A stretch of DNA of 64,000 nucleotides from an uncultured Rivibacter sp. (GTDB lineage: Bacteria > Pseudomonadota > Gammaproteobacteria > Burkholderiales > Burkholderiaceae): positions 1-64,000 of the forward strand of contig CAMLLU010000018.1 of the NCBI GenBank assembly GCA_946480925.1, written 5' to 3'. The position numbers were made by a program, and so were the translations under genes. Below the pieces are notes generated by a model. It searched no databases. It was not told the origin of the DNA and saw only the letters and a program-made list of their open reading frames with translations. This document shows positions 1-8,190 of the stretch, in pieces (the stretch's first letter is position 1; each line of letters opens with the position of its first letter).

Positions 1-587
1 AGGGCAGCAAGGCCAAGTGGCAGGACAACTGGTACCAGGCCAGCGGCCTGGGCGGTGCCATCTCCACGGCCGACTTCATGCTGGCCCTCATGCCGATGTC
101 GAACGTCGCCGCTGCCAACTGGCACGCGCTGGCCACGCAGGGCCCGTGGCAGCTGGTGCGGCGCGACCCGGGCAGCAACAAGCTGTTCGCCTCGCCCATC
201 TACTGGAGCATGCGCGTGCTGCGCGATGCATACCTCGACGACGTGGTGAAGGTCGACTACCAGCCCACCAAGGAAGCGAAGTACGCCGGCGGCTACGACC
301 AGCGCCTGGTGGCCATGCGTGGTGCCGACGGCCGGGTGAGCGTGCTGGGCATCAACCGCGCGCAGCAGCCGATGGCGCTCGACATCGACTGGGCCGGCGC
401 CAAGCGGCGCGCGGCCGGGCGGGCCCAGCTGCGCTTCATCACCGCCGAGAACACCAGCATCGACAACGACGCCGCGCAGCCGCGCAAGGTCGAAATGCAA
501 ACGCAGGCGGCGAGCGTCACGGCCGATCGCAAGCGCAGCAGCTGGTGCGTGCCGCCGCGTTCCGTCTTCTCCATCGTCGAGCCATGA
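1..587 (+). CDS. Glycoside hydrolase, C-terminal part (alpha-L-arabinofuranosidase-like), truncated by window edge
   Basis: Open from the left edge (first full codon at 3) to TGA at 585-587, so only the last ~194 residues are present. The segment has a Trp/Tyr-rich stretch (DNWYQASGLGGAIST) followed by a helix and a C-terminal beta-rich part with 'FITAENTSIDND' and 'KVE'. This resembles the C-terminal region of GH51-type alpha-L-arabinofuranosidases, where a beta domain closes the catalytic barrel. The catalytic residues would lie upstream, outside the window. It sits at the head of an exopolysaccharide cluster, so a role in trimming the polymer is plausible. The family call rests on a partial sequence and is tentative. 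Confidence 0.55.
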   Translation, partial: GSKAKWQDNWYQASGLGGAISTADFMLALMPMSNVAAANWHALATQGPWQLVRRDPGSNKLFASPIYWSMRVLRDAYLDDVVKVDYQPTKEAKYAGGYDQRLVAMRGADGRVSVLGINRAQQPMALDIDWAGAKRRAAGRAQLRFITAENTSIDNDAAQPRKVEMQTQAASVTADRKRSSWCVPPRSVFSIVEP

Positions 588-591
588 CGAA

Positions 592-690
592 CATGGCCCA
601 CCCCCGTAGCGCCTTCGGCGCTCCCCCCGCCCCCAGCGGCCCGGCAAAGCCGGTTCCGCGGCGGCCGCTCCGCATCTCTGTGCGTGAAGG
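592..690 (+). repeat. Dispersed intergenic repeat, copy A
   Basis: A GC-rich non-coding stretch between the hydrolase and the first glycosyltransferase. Its first 23-bp core (598-620, beginning CCACCCCCGTAGCGCC) recurs exactly, inverted, at 14215-14237. A second shared block (AAGCCGGTTCCGCGGCGG here, with small differences in copy B) lies further in. It probably belongs to a genome-wide family of intergenic repeats. No gene is seen between 588 and 735. Confidence 0.6.
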
Positions 691-735
691 CCTTCTCCTC
701 GCAACGCATACCGCTGACGTTTGGAGAGCGTTCTC

Positions 736-1938
736 TTGATCCGCCTGTACTACTCCATCAACGACCGCTACCCGGCCTATCGCGTCGACCTGTCCGAGCT
801 GGTGGCGCATTCGCTCAAGGACCTGGGCGTGAACACCGAGTGGTACATGGCGCGCGATGCGCAGGCCGGCGGCAGCGAAAAGCGCAGCTACCTCGGCCAG
901 GTGGCGCACGTGCCTGCGGCGTGGAGCTCCTGGTGGGGGCGGCGCCTGAACCGCCTGTCGTACTGGCTTGGCGACTGGTGCGGCATCGCGCGCGCCGGTG
1001 CGCGCCGCTTCGACGTGATCCAGGTGCGCGACAAATACCTCGCGTCGCTGGTGGCCCTGCTGGTGGCGCGCATGAGCGGCAAGAAGTTCGTCTACTGGTG
1101 CTCGTTTCCCTACCCCGAATTCGCGGTGGAGATGGGCTTGCAGACGCCCGGCTTCAAGGGCTGGCTGCTGAGCATGAAAGGCCGGCTGGCCGCGTGGCTG
1201 CTGTACCGCGTGGTCATGCCCTCGGCCGACCACTGCTTCGTGCAGAGCGAGCAGATGCGCGAGGACCTCGCCGAATATGGCATTCCGATCGCGCGCATGA
1301 CCGCGGTGCCCATGGGCGTGCCCCAGCGCCTGCTCGACTGGACGCATGAGCGCCACCACGACATCGTGCCGCAGCGCATCGTCTACCTCGGCACCTTGTC
1401 CGCAGTGCGCCGGCTCGACGAGATCGTGCGCGCCTTCGCGCTGGTGAAGCAGCGCTGCCCGCGGGCCACGCTGATGATCGTGGGCGACGGCGACACACCG
1501 GACGAACGCATGGCGCTCGAAGAGCTGGTGAAGGCCATGGGCCTCACCGAGTCGGTCACCTTCACCGGCTTCGTGCCCATCGAGCAGGCCTGGGATTACG
1601 CGGCCAGCGCGGCGGTGTGCCTGTCGCCGTTCTACCCCACCAAGATCCTCGCCTCCACGTCACCCACCAAGTTGATCGAATACATGGCGCTGGGCCGCCC
1701 CGTGGTGTGCAACGACCACCCGGAGCAGTCGGCCATCATCCGCGACAGCGGCGCAGGCGTGTGCACGCTGTGGGGCGCCGAACATTTCGCGGAGGCCATC
1801 GTGGGCCTGCTCGAACACCCCGAGCAGGCCGAAGCGATGGCCGCGCGAGGCCCCGGCTGGGTGGCTTCGCACCGCACCTACCCTGTCATCGCGCGCAAGG
1901 TGCACGCGCGCTACCGCGAATTGCTGGGGACCCGCTGA
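736..1938 (+). CDS. Glycosyltransferase, GT4 family (exopolysaccharide assembly)
   Basis: A 400-residue GT-B fold glycosyltransferase. The C-terminal GT4 domain starts near residue 212 (RIVYLGTLSAVRRLDEI) and includes the nucleotide-sugar-binding stretch 'SPTKLIEYMALGRPVV' with its conserved Glu near residue 315. I chose the TTG at 736 because GGAG at 722-725 is well placed as its ribosome-binding site; the in-frame TTG at 721 has no such site. It would add one sugar to the lipid-linked EPS repeat unit at the cytoplasmic membrane face. Donor and acceptor cannot be read from sequence. Its TGA overlaps the next ATG by one base, indicating coupled translation. Confidence 0.85.
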   Translation: MIRLYYSINDRYPAYRVDLSELVAHSLKDLGVNTEWYMARDAQAGGSEKRSYLGQVAHVPAAWSSWWGRRLNRLSYWLGDWCGIARAGARRFDVIQVRDKYLASLVALLVARMSGKKFVYWCSFPYPEFAVEMGLQTPGFKGWLLSMKGRLAAWLLYRVVMPSADHCFVQSEQMREDLAEYGIPIARMTAVPMGVPQRLLDWTHERHHDIVPQRIVYLGTLSAVRRLDEIVRAFALVKQRCPRATLMIVGDGDTPDERMALEELVKAMGLTESVTFTGFVPIEQAWDYAASAAVCLSPFYPTKILASTSPTKLIEYMALGRPVVCNDHPEQSAIIRDSGAGVCTLWGAEHFAEAIVGLLEHPEQAEAMAARGPGWVASHRTYPVIARKVHARYRELLGTR

Positions 1939-4505
1939 TGATCAGCAGCCGTTACTCCGGTGAGCGCGTGCGCCGCGGCATCGTGCACTTCCTGCTGGGC
2001 AAGGGCGTGTCGGCCGTATGCGGCTTCCTGGCGATGGTGCTGGTGGTGCGTGCACTGTCGCTGCAGGGCTTTGCCGACTACACCGTGCTGGTGGCGCTGG
2101 TGGAGCTGGCCACCGCGCTGTCGGGCCTCGGCCTGGGGCACGTGCTGCTGCGCTATGTGCCCGAGCTCTACGAAAAGCGCTATCGCCTGTCGCTGCGGCG
2201 GCTGGTGTGGGGCGCCATCGGCATGCGCACGGTGGCCGTGGTGCTGCTCGCGTTGGTGCTGCACGGCGCCTCTTCCGGCCTCGCGCAGCTGGTGGGCATT
2301 GCGGGCGGCGGCGCGGTGGTGAGTGCGTTCCTCACGGTGGTGGTGCTGCGCTCGACGGCTCACTTCCTGTCGCAGGTGCTCGAGTCCACGCTGCACCAGG
2401 GTATCTCGCAGACCGGCTTCTCGCTCGCCGCGCTGCTGCGCCTGGTGGGCATGGCCTGGCTGGTGCAGCGCGGCGGCGAGGTCTCGCTCATCGACGTGAT
2501 CTACGTCGAGGCCGCGGCCGATGCGGCCTGCATGCTGGTGATGGCCGCCGGCCTGGTGAAGGTGCTGTACGAGAAGGCCGTGGCGGCCGAGACGAACGAT
2601 GCCGACGACAACTGGATGCGTGGACGGCTGCGCGCGATGATGCGTTTTGCCGCAGCCGGCTACGCGCAGCATCTGGTCATCCTGCCCTATGGCGGCAACA
2701 CGAACCGGCTGGTGGCCGGCCACATGCTCGCAGCGCCTGCGGTGGCGAACTACGGCTTCGCGCAGTCGCTGTACGAATACCTCAAGCGCTACCTGCCGGC
2801 GCAGTTGATGGTGGGACTCATCCGCCCCGTCATCGTGGCGCGCTGGGCGCGTGAACGCAGCTTCCCCGCCATTGCGGAGATCAGCAGCCAGGTGGTGCTC
2901 ATCAACGTGCTGCTCGTGGGCGGCGTGCTCGCGGTGCTGGCGGTGGCGGGGCGCGAATCGCTCGCCGTCATCTCGGGCGGCAAGTACGCCGGCGAGTCGC
3001 TCGCGGTGCTGCTCGGCTTGTGCGTGGTGCTGCTGCTCGAAACGCAGCGCCAGCAGATCGAGGTGCTGGTGCAGACGGTGGAACGCTACGAGGAGCTGAT
3101 CCCGTCGAACGCGCTGGTGGCGGCCTCGGTGGTGGGTGCCATCGCGCTGCTGCCGGTGCTGGGGGCGCTGGCCTTTCCGATCGCCAACGCCGTCGGGCTC
3201 GTCGCCGGCAACCGCTGGGTGCTGTCGCGTTTGCGCAAGCACGGCTACGAATACCGGCACGACTGGCGCGGCACCGCGCTGGTGGGCCTGTGCGGTGCCT
3301 GCGCGGTGTCGGCCGGGTGGCTGCTGCGTGTGGCCGGCGTGCACTGGGGCGCCGCGGCCGGTGCGGTGATGCTGGTGTTCAGCGTGCTCGCATGGTGGCT
3401 GCTGGGCCCGAGCCTGCGCGCCTTCGCGCAGGACCTGGCCGGCCGCGCCGGTACCGCGGGCCTGCCGCAGCCGGCAGACGAGCTGCCGCCGCGCGAGCAA
3501 CGCCCACTTCGCATTGCCTTCGGCGTGCTGTCGTCCAAGCATTCGGCCGCGTCGATCGACGAGATCGCCCGCGCGGTGGCGCCGCATCCGGTGTTCGTGC
3601 ACCACGACTTCTCGAAGGTGCCGGTGCTGCGCCCGCAACAGCCCAACGTGACCGTGCTGCCCGACCCGGTGCCCACCGCCTGGGGCGACTGGTCGCTCGT
3701 GGCCGCCACGCTGCGGCTCATGGAGCACGCGCTGCAGGACACTCACGTCACGCACTTCCAGCTGCTTTCCGAAACCTGCCTGCCGGTGCGGCCGGTGGCC
3801 GAGTTCGAGGCCTACCTGAAGCGGGAGCGGCCCGACTTCATGATCGACATGCGCGGGCTCGACGAGCCGCAGGCCTTGCTGAGCCACGGCTGGCGCTACC
3901 TGTCGGAGCCGGGCTGGCTGCGCCGCGCCGCGCGGCTGGCCACCGTGTGGGCCTGGCAGCGCGCCGGCCATGCCCAAGTCAACAACATCAACCTGCAGCT
4001 GGCCGGCCCTGCCGACGGGCTGGTCGCGCACGTCAAGCAACGCATCGGCTACCAGGTGCTCATGGCCATCGCCTGGCGGCACCGCAAGAGGCTGCGATGT
4101 TTCGGTGCCCTGGGGCTGGCCATCGGCAGCCAGTGGTTCGGTGCCAGCCGCCGCGGCGCGCAATGGTTGCTGCAGGCGCGCGACGCCCTGCCCAGGCTCA
4201 CGCAGCATTTCCAGCGCTCGCACATCCCCGACGAGGCCTACCTGCACACGCTGGTGAGCTGTGCCCGGGCCGCCGGGCTGCCGCTGGCCGTGCGCCCGGG
4301 CAACCACGCGCTGTACTGGGACGGCTGCGGCACCGGCCCCGATGCGCTGAACCAGGAAGACCTGCCGCGCGTGCTGGCCTCGGGCCGCCATTTCGCGCGC
4401 AAGTTCCCGCTCGAAGACAGCCGCGACGTGCGCAATGCCTTCTTGCGGCACGTGGTGCCCGCCACGCGTCGCGCCGCTGCTGCCGAGCCTGAACCCACCG
4501 CATGA
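1938..4505 (+). CDS. Fusion of Wzx-type polysaccharide flippase with a Core-2/I-branching (GT14) glycosyltransferase
   Basis: An 855-residue protein read without interruption. Residues 1 to about 505 are a multi-helix membrane domain of the polysaccharide-flippase superfamily (starting GKGVSAVCGFLAMVLVVRAL), which would flip lipid-linked repeat units to the periplasm. A Pro-rich linker follows. From about residue 523 (LRIAFGVLSSKHSAAS) to the end is a domain with Core-2/I-branching features: 'FVHHDF', 'WGDWSLVAATLRLMEHAL' and 'HFQLLSETCLPV'. The GT14 part would be a soluble transferase tethered to the flippase. Starts at ATG 1938 overlapping the previous stop, and its own stop overlaps the next start by 4 bp. 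Most flippases are ~400-500 residues and stand alone, so the fusion is the notable point. Confidence 0.82.
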   Translation: MISSRYSGERVRRGIVHFLLGKGVSAVCGFLAMVLVVRALSLQGFADYTVLVALVELATALSGLGLGHVLLRYVPELYEKRYRLSLRRLVWGAIGMRTVAVVLLALVLHGASSGLAQLVGIAGGGAVVSAFLTVVVLRSTAHFLSQVLESTLHQGISQTGFSLAALLRLVGMAWLVQRGGEVSLIDVIYVEAAADAACMLVMAAGLVKVLYEKAVAAETNDADDNWMRGRLRAMMRFAAAGYAQHLVILPYGGNTNRLVAGHMLAAPAVANYGFAQSLYEYLKRYLPAQLMVGLIRPVIVARWARERSFPAIAEISSQVVLINVLLVGGVLAVLAVAGRESLAVISGGKYAGESLAVLLGLCVVLLLETQRQQIEVLVQTVERYEELIPSNALVAASVVGAIALLPVLGALAFPIANAVGLVAGNRWVLSRLRKHGYEYRHDWRGTALVGLCGACAVSAGWLLRVAGVHWGAAAGAVMLVFSVLAWWLLGPSLRAFAQDLAGRAGTAGLPQPADELPPREQRPLRIAFGVLSSKHSAASIDEIARAVAPHPVFVHHDFSKVPVLRPQQPNVTVLPDPVPTAWGDWSLVAATLRLMEHALQDTHVTHFQLLSETCLPVRPVAEFEAYLKRERPDFMIDMRGLDEPQALLSHGWRYLSEPGWLRRAARLATVWAWQRAGHAQVNNINLQLAGPADGLVAHVKQRIGYQVLMAIAWRHRKRLRCFGALGLAIGSQWFGASRRGAQWLLQARDALPRLTQHFQRSHIPDEAYLHTLVSCARAAGLPLAVRPGNHALYWDGCGTGPDALNQEDLPRVLASGRHFARKFPLEDSRDVRNAFLRHVVPATRRAAAAEPEPTA

Positions 4506-5578
4506 CCGACCGAACGAACGACGACGAAATGAACGCCATGTCGAACATCACGCCAAACCAGGCCCATGCCCGCCTGATGGAGCGGCTGAAGGCGGCCCAT
4601 GCGCCGCTGCTGCCGCTGCTGTCGGGCCGCCCGCTGCACTACCTCGACCTGCCCATGCACGGCAACGTGGGCGACCTGCTCATCATGGCCGGCACGCTCA
4701 AGTTCTTCGAGACGCACCGCCTCACGCCCACGCGCAGTGCGATGTACTTCAACTACGACGCCAGCTGGGCGCGCCGCGGCGACGTGCTGGTGTTCCACGG
4801 CGGCGGCAACTTCGGCGACATCTACGGCCCCTTCCAGGCCTTTCGCGAACACGTGATCGCCAGCCGCCCCGACTGCCGCATCGTCGTGATGCCGCAGAGC
4901 CTGCATTTCGAAGACCCGGTCGCCTTCGAGCGCTGCCGCGCGGCCTGCGCCAAGCACCCAGACCTGCACATCTGCGTGCGCGACGAGCACTCGCGCCTGG
5001 TGGCGCTGCAGCTCACGCCCCACGTCTACCTGATGCCCGACATGGCCCACCAGCTGTGGCCGCTGCGGCGCACGCAGCAGGGCCAGGGCGTGCTGAGGCT
5101 GCGCCGGCGCGACGGTGAAGAGGCGCCAGGCGCGCAAGCCGAGGCGGGCAGTTTCGACTGGGACGACCTCATCGGTGCGGGATGGAAGGTCGCGCTGCGC
5201 GAGGTGGAGCGCGGTGTCACGCAGGCCGGCCGGCGCCTGGGCGCACGGCGGCTGTTCGGCAACTGGTTCGCGCAGTGGTGGCAGGGCCGTGCCGACCGCT
5301 TCGTGCAGCGTGCGGTGGTGCTGTTCTCGCGCTACGAGCGCGTCGAAAGCGACCGGCTGCATGCGCACATCCTGGCGAGCCTGCTGGCCATGCCCAGCCG
5401 CGTGGACGACAACAGCTACGGCAAGAACAGCCGCTACATCGCGGCGTGGACGAAAGACAGCCCGCTCGTCGAGCTGTCGACCAGCACGCGCAGGGCTGCA
5501 CCTCACGAAGAGGCTGCAGCCGTAGCCGGCAACTCTGCCGCCCATGCAGCAGCCGCCACCGGAGGTGCCGGCGCATGA
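4502..5578 (+). CDS. Polysaccharide pyruvyltransferase family protein
   Basis: A 358-residue protein with hallmarks of the polysaccharide pyruvyltransferase family: 'LPMHGNVGDLLIMAGT' near residue 50, 'VFHGGGNFGDIYGPF' near residue 100, and 'VVMPQSLHFED'. Members transfer pyruvate from phosphoenolpyruvate to make ketal groups on EPS sugars; some are only of the same fold. The ATG at 4502 overlaps the upstream stop (ATGA). In-frame ATGs follow within about 15 codons, so the exact start is uncertain. An Arg-rich, low-complexity stretch follows the middle of the protein. The stop at 5576-5578 overlaps the next start. Confidence 0.82.
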   Translation: MTDRTNDDEMNAMSNITPNQAHARLMERLKAAHAPLLPLLSGRPLHYLDLPMHGNVGDLLIMAGTLKFFETHRLTPTRSAMYFNYDASWARRGDVLVFHGGGNFGDIYGPFQAFREHVIASRPDCRIVVMPQSLHFEDPVAFERCRAACAKHPDLHICVRDEHSRLVALQLTPHVYLMPDMAHQLWPLRRTQQGQGVLRLRRRDGEEAPGAQAEAGSFDWDDLIGAGWKVALREVERGVTQAGRRLGARRLFGNWFAQWWQGRADRFVQRAVVLFSRYERVESDRLHAHILASLLAMPSRVDDNSYGKNSRYIAAWTKDSPLVELSTSTRRAAPHEEAAAVAGNSAAHAAAATGGAGA

Positions 5579-6822
5579 AGCGAGCGGACATGCCCACGTT
5601 GCTGAGCGTCAACACCTACCACTACCGCCGCGGCGGCTCCGACGTGGTGTACCTCGACCACGCCGCGCTGATGGAAGAGCTCGGCTTCCACAGCGCGTTC
5701 TTCGCGATGCACCACCCGAAGAACTACGACACGCCATGGTCGAAGTACTTCATCGACGAGATCGAATACGGCCACGAATATTCGGTGCTGGAGAAGGCCG
5801 CCAAGGCGGCCAAGGTCGTGTATTCGTTCGAGGCCCAGCGCAAGCTGCGCGCGCTGCTCACCGAGCACCGCATCGACATCGCGCACCTGCACTGCATCTA
5901 CCACCACCACTCGCCGTCCATCCTGCCCACGCTCAAGCAGGCCGGCATTCCGGTGGTGATGACCGCGCACGACACCAAGATGATCTGCCCGTCGGCCAAG
6001 ATGCTCAACCACACCGGCGTGTGCGAGCGCTGCCGCGACGGCTCGCTGCTCAACGTGGTGAAGCACCGCTGCGTGCGCGGCTCGCTGGCGGCCAGCGCCA
6101 TCATTGCCGTCGAGGCAGGCGTGCACCGCTGGCTCGACACCTACCAGCGCCACCTCGACAAGGTGGTGGTGCCCAGCCAGTTCCTGCGCGACAAGTTCAT
6201 CGAATGGGGCTGGCCGCGCGACCGCTTCGTCTACATCCCCAACTACGTGGATGCGCCCCGGTTCATGCCGCGCTACGAGCCGGGCGACCACGTCCTCTAT
6301 CTCGGCCGCCTCGTCAACGAAAAGGGCGTGGCGACCTTGCTGCGTGCCGCTCACGAGGCCCACGTGCCGCTCAAGCTGCTCGGCACCGGTGCACACGAGG
6401 CCGATTTCAAGGCGCTCAATGCATCGCTTGGGGGCAAGGCCGAGTTCCTGGGCTACCAGAGCGGCCAGGCGCTGCATGAAGCGGTGCGCCGCGCGCGCGT
6501 GGTCGTGCTGCCCACCGAGATGTACGAGAACGCACCCATGAGCGTTCTGGAAAGCATGGCCCTCGGAAAGCCGGTCATTGGTGCGCGAATCGGTGGCATT
6601 CCGGAACTGATTGTTGAAGGTGAAACAGGATGGATCTTCAAGAGCGGTTCGGTGCCTGATCTGGCGCAATGCTTGCAGACCGCGATGGCGGCCTCCGACT
6701 CGCACCTCATCGAGATGGGCCGTGCCGCGCGGCGGCACGTGGAACAACGCTTCCACCGCGCGGGCTATGTGGACGCGATGCTCAACCTCTACGCCTCGCT
6801 GGGCGTGCGGGTGGTGTCGTGA
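5575..6822 (+). CDS. Glycosyltransferase, GT4 family (first of two tandem paralogues)
   Basis: A 415-residue GT4 enzyme starting at ATG 5575 (ATGA overlap with the preceding gene). The N-terminal domain opens 'LLSVNTYHYRRGGSDVVYL' and has a Cys cluster 'CERCRDG...HRC' near residues 145-165. The C-terminal domain has 'VLYLGRLVNEKGVATLL' and 'ENAPMSVLESMALGKPVIGA' with the conserved Glu pair. The next gene is a clear paralogue. A patch at about 6538-6655 has lower GC (50 % in the row starting 6601) than the matching stretch of the paralogue although the protein is conserved. It probably adds one sugar to the EPS repeat unit; sugar specificity is unknown. Confidence 0.88.
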   Translation: MKRADMPTLLSVNTYHYRRGGSDVVYLDHAALMEELGFHSAFFAMHHPKNYDTPWSKYFIDEIEYGHEYSVLEKAAKAAKVVYSFEAQRKLRALLTEHRIDIAHLHCIYHHHSPSILPTLKQAGIPVVMTAHDTKMICPSAKMLNHTGVCERCRDGSLLNVVKHRCVRGSLAASAIIAVEAGVHRWLDTYQRHLDKVVVPSQFLRDKFIEWGWPRDRFVYIPNYVDAPRFMPRYEPGDHVLYLGRLVNEKGVATLLRAAHEAHVPLKLLGTGAHEADFKALNASLGGKAEFLGYQSGQALHEAVRRARVVVLPTEMYENAPMSVLESMALGKPVIGARIGGIPELIVEGETGWIFKSGSVPDLAQCLQTAMAASDSHLIEMGRAARRHVEQRFHRAGYVDAMLNLYASLGVRVVS

Positions 6823-6917
6823 AGATGCACCTGCCGCTACAACGGGCCGGCAGGTCGCCCCGCCCCCCGCCCGTGCAGGAGGCCCGCTTGCGGTAGCGAC
6901 CGGCAGGCGGGGTCGCG

Positions 6918-8174
6918 ATGAAGCGTCTGAACGTCCCCCGCTTGCTCAACATCAACACCTACCACTACCGCCGCGGCGGCTCCGACGTCGTCTACCTCGA
7001 GCACGCCGCACTGATGGAATCGCTGGGCTGGAACACCGCGTACTTCGCGATGCACCACCCGAAGAACGAAGCGACACCCTGGTCGCGCTACTTCATCGAC
7101 GAACTGGAGTTCGGACACGACTACACCGCGGCACGCAAGGCACTGATGGCCACCAAGGTCATCTACTCCTTCGAGGCGCAGCGCAAGCTGCGCGCGCTGC
7201 TGGCAGACCACCCGATCGACATCGCGCACGTGCACTGCATCTACCACCACCATTCGCCGTCCATCCTGCCCGCGCTGAAGCAGGCCGGCGTGCCCGTCGT
7301 GATGACCGCGCACGACCTGAAGCTCGCATGCCCGTCCTACCGCATGCTGGCGGGCGGCGAGCTGTGCGAGCGCTGCCGCGACGGTTCGGTGCTGAACGTG
7401 CTGCGCCACCGCTGCATGCGCGGCTCGATCGGCATGAGCGCCGTGATCGCGGCCGAAAGCGGGCTGCATCGCTTTCTCGACACCTACCGCAAGCACCTCG
7501 ACAAGGTGGTGGTGCCCAGCCGCTTCTTCCTCGAGAAGTTCGTCGAATGGGGCTGGCCGCGCGAGCGCTTCGTCTACATCCCGAACTACGTGGACGCAAG
7601 CGCCTTCGAGCCCGACTTCGAGCCCGGCGGCTATTTCCTCTACTTCGGCCGGCTTGCGGAGGAAAAAGGCATCGGCACGCTGCTGCGCGCCGCGCATGAA
7701 GCGCGTGTCGTACTCAAGGTGGTGGGCACCGGCCCCGAAGAGGCGGCGCTGAAGGCGCTGGCTGCTTCGCTGCCGGGCCTGGACGTCGAATTCATGGGCT
7801 ACCGCAGCGGCGAGCCCCTGCGCCAGCTGGTGCGCGGCGCGCGCGCCGTGGTGCTGCCTTCGCAGTGGTACGAGAACGCGCCGATGAGCGTGCTCGAAAG
7901 CATGGCGATGGGCAAGCCGGTGATCGGCGCGCGCATCGGCGGCATCCCCGAAATGATCGACGAAGGCGAGACCGGCTGGATCTTCGAGAGCCGCTCGGTG
8001 CCCGAGCTCACGCACTGCCTGCAGCGCGCCGCGGCAGCCGGTGCCACGGCGCTGGCCCGCATGGGCCGCACCGCGCGACAGCGCGTGGCCGAGCGATTCA
8101 GCCGTGCGCGCTACCAGCAGGCGGTGCTGGACCTGTATGCCTCGCTCGGCGTCGCGCTGACCGAGCCTGCCTGA
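6918..8174 (+). CDS. Glycosyltransferase, GT4 family (second of two tandem paralogues)
   Basis: A 418-residue protein aligned end to end with the gene before it. Shared stretches include 'NTYHYRRGGSDVVYL', 'IYHHHSPSILP', 'CERCRDGS', 'FVYIPNYVDA' and 'GKPVIGARIGGIPE'. By eye about two thirds of positions are identical, so the pair arose by tandem duplication. Divergence is greatest near 'KLACPSYRMLAGGE' and in the C-terminal 60 residues. A 95-bp non-coding gap separates the copies, unlike the overlapping joints upstream. It probably acts on the same pathway with a different acceptor or linkage. Confidence 0.88.
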   Translation: MKRLNVPRLLNINTYHYRRGGSDVVYLEHAALMESLGWNTAYFAMHHPKNEATPWSRYFIDELEFGHDYTAARKALMATKVIYSFEAQRKLRALLADHPIDIAHVHCIYHHHSPSILPALKQAGVPVVMTAHDLKLACPSYRMLAGGELCERCRDGSVLNVLRHRCMRGSIGMSAVIAAESGLHRFLDTYRKHLDKVVVPSRFFLEKFVEWGWPRERFVYIPNYVDASAFEPDFEPGGYFLYFGRLAEEKGIGTLLRAAHEARVVLKVVGTGPEEAALKALAASLPGLDVEFMGYRSGEPLRQLVRGARAVVLPSQWYENAPMSVLESMAMGKPVIGARIGGIPEMIDEGETGWIFESRSVPELTHCLQRAAAAGATALARMGRTARQRVAERFSRARYQQAVLDLYASLGVALTEPA

Positions 8175-8190
8175 GACCTTTCCATTCCAA

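Noticed and set aside
1911..4451. Very long open frame (846 codons) on the minus strand across the flippase fusion gene
   Set aside because: It is the antisense shadow of a high-GC gene: rich in His, Arg, Gln and Ala, with no domain, and fully overlapped by a well-supported plus-strand gene.
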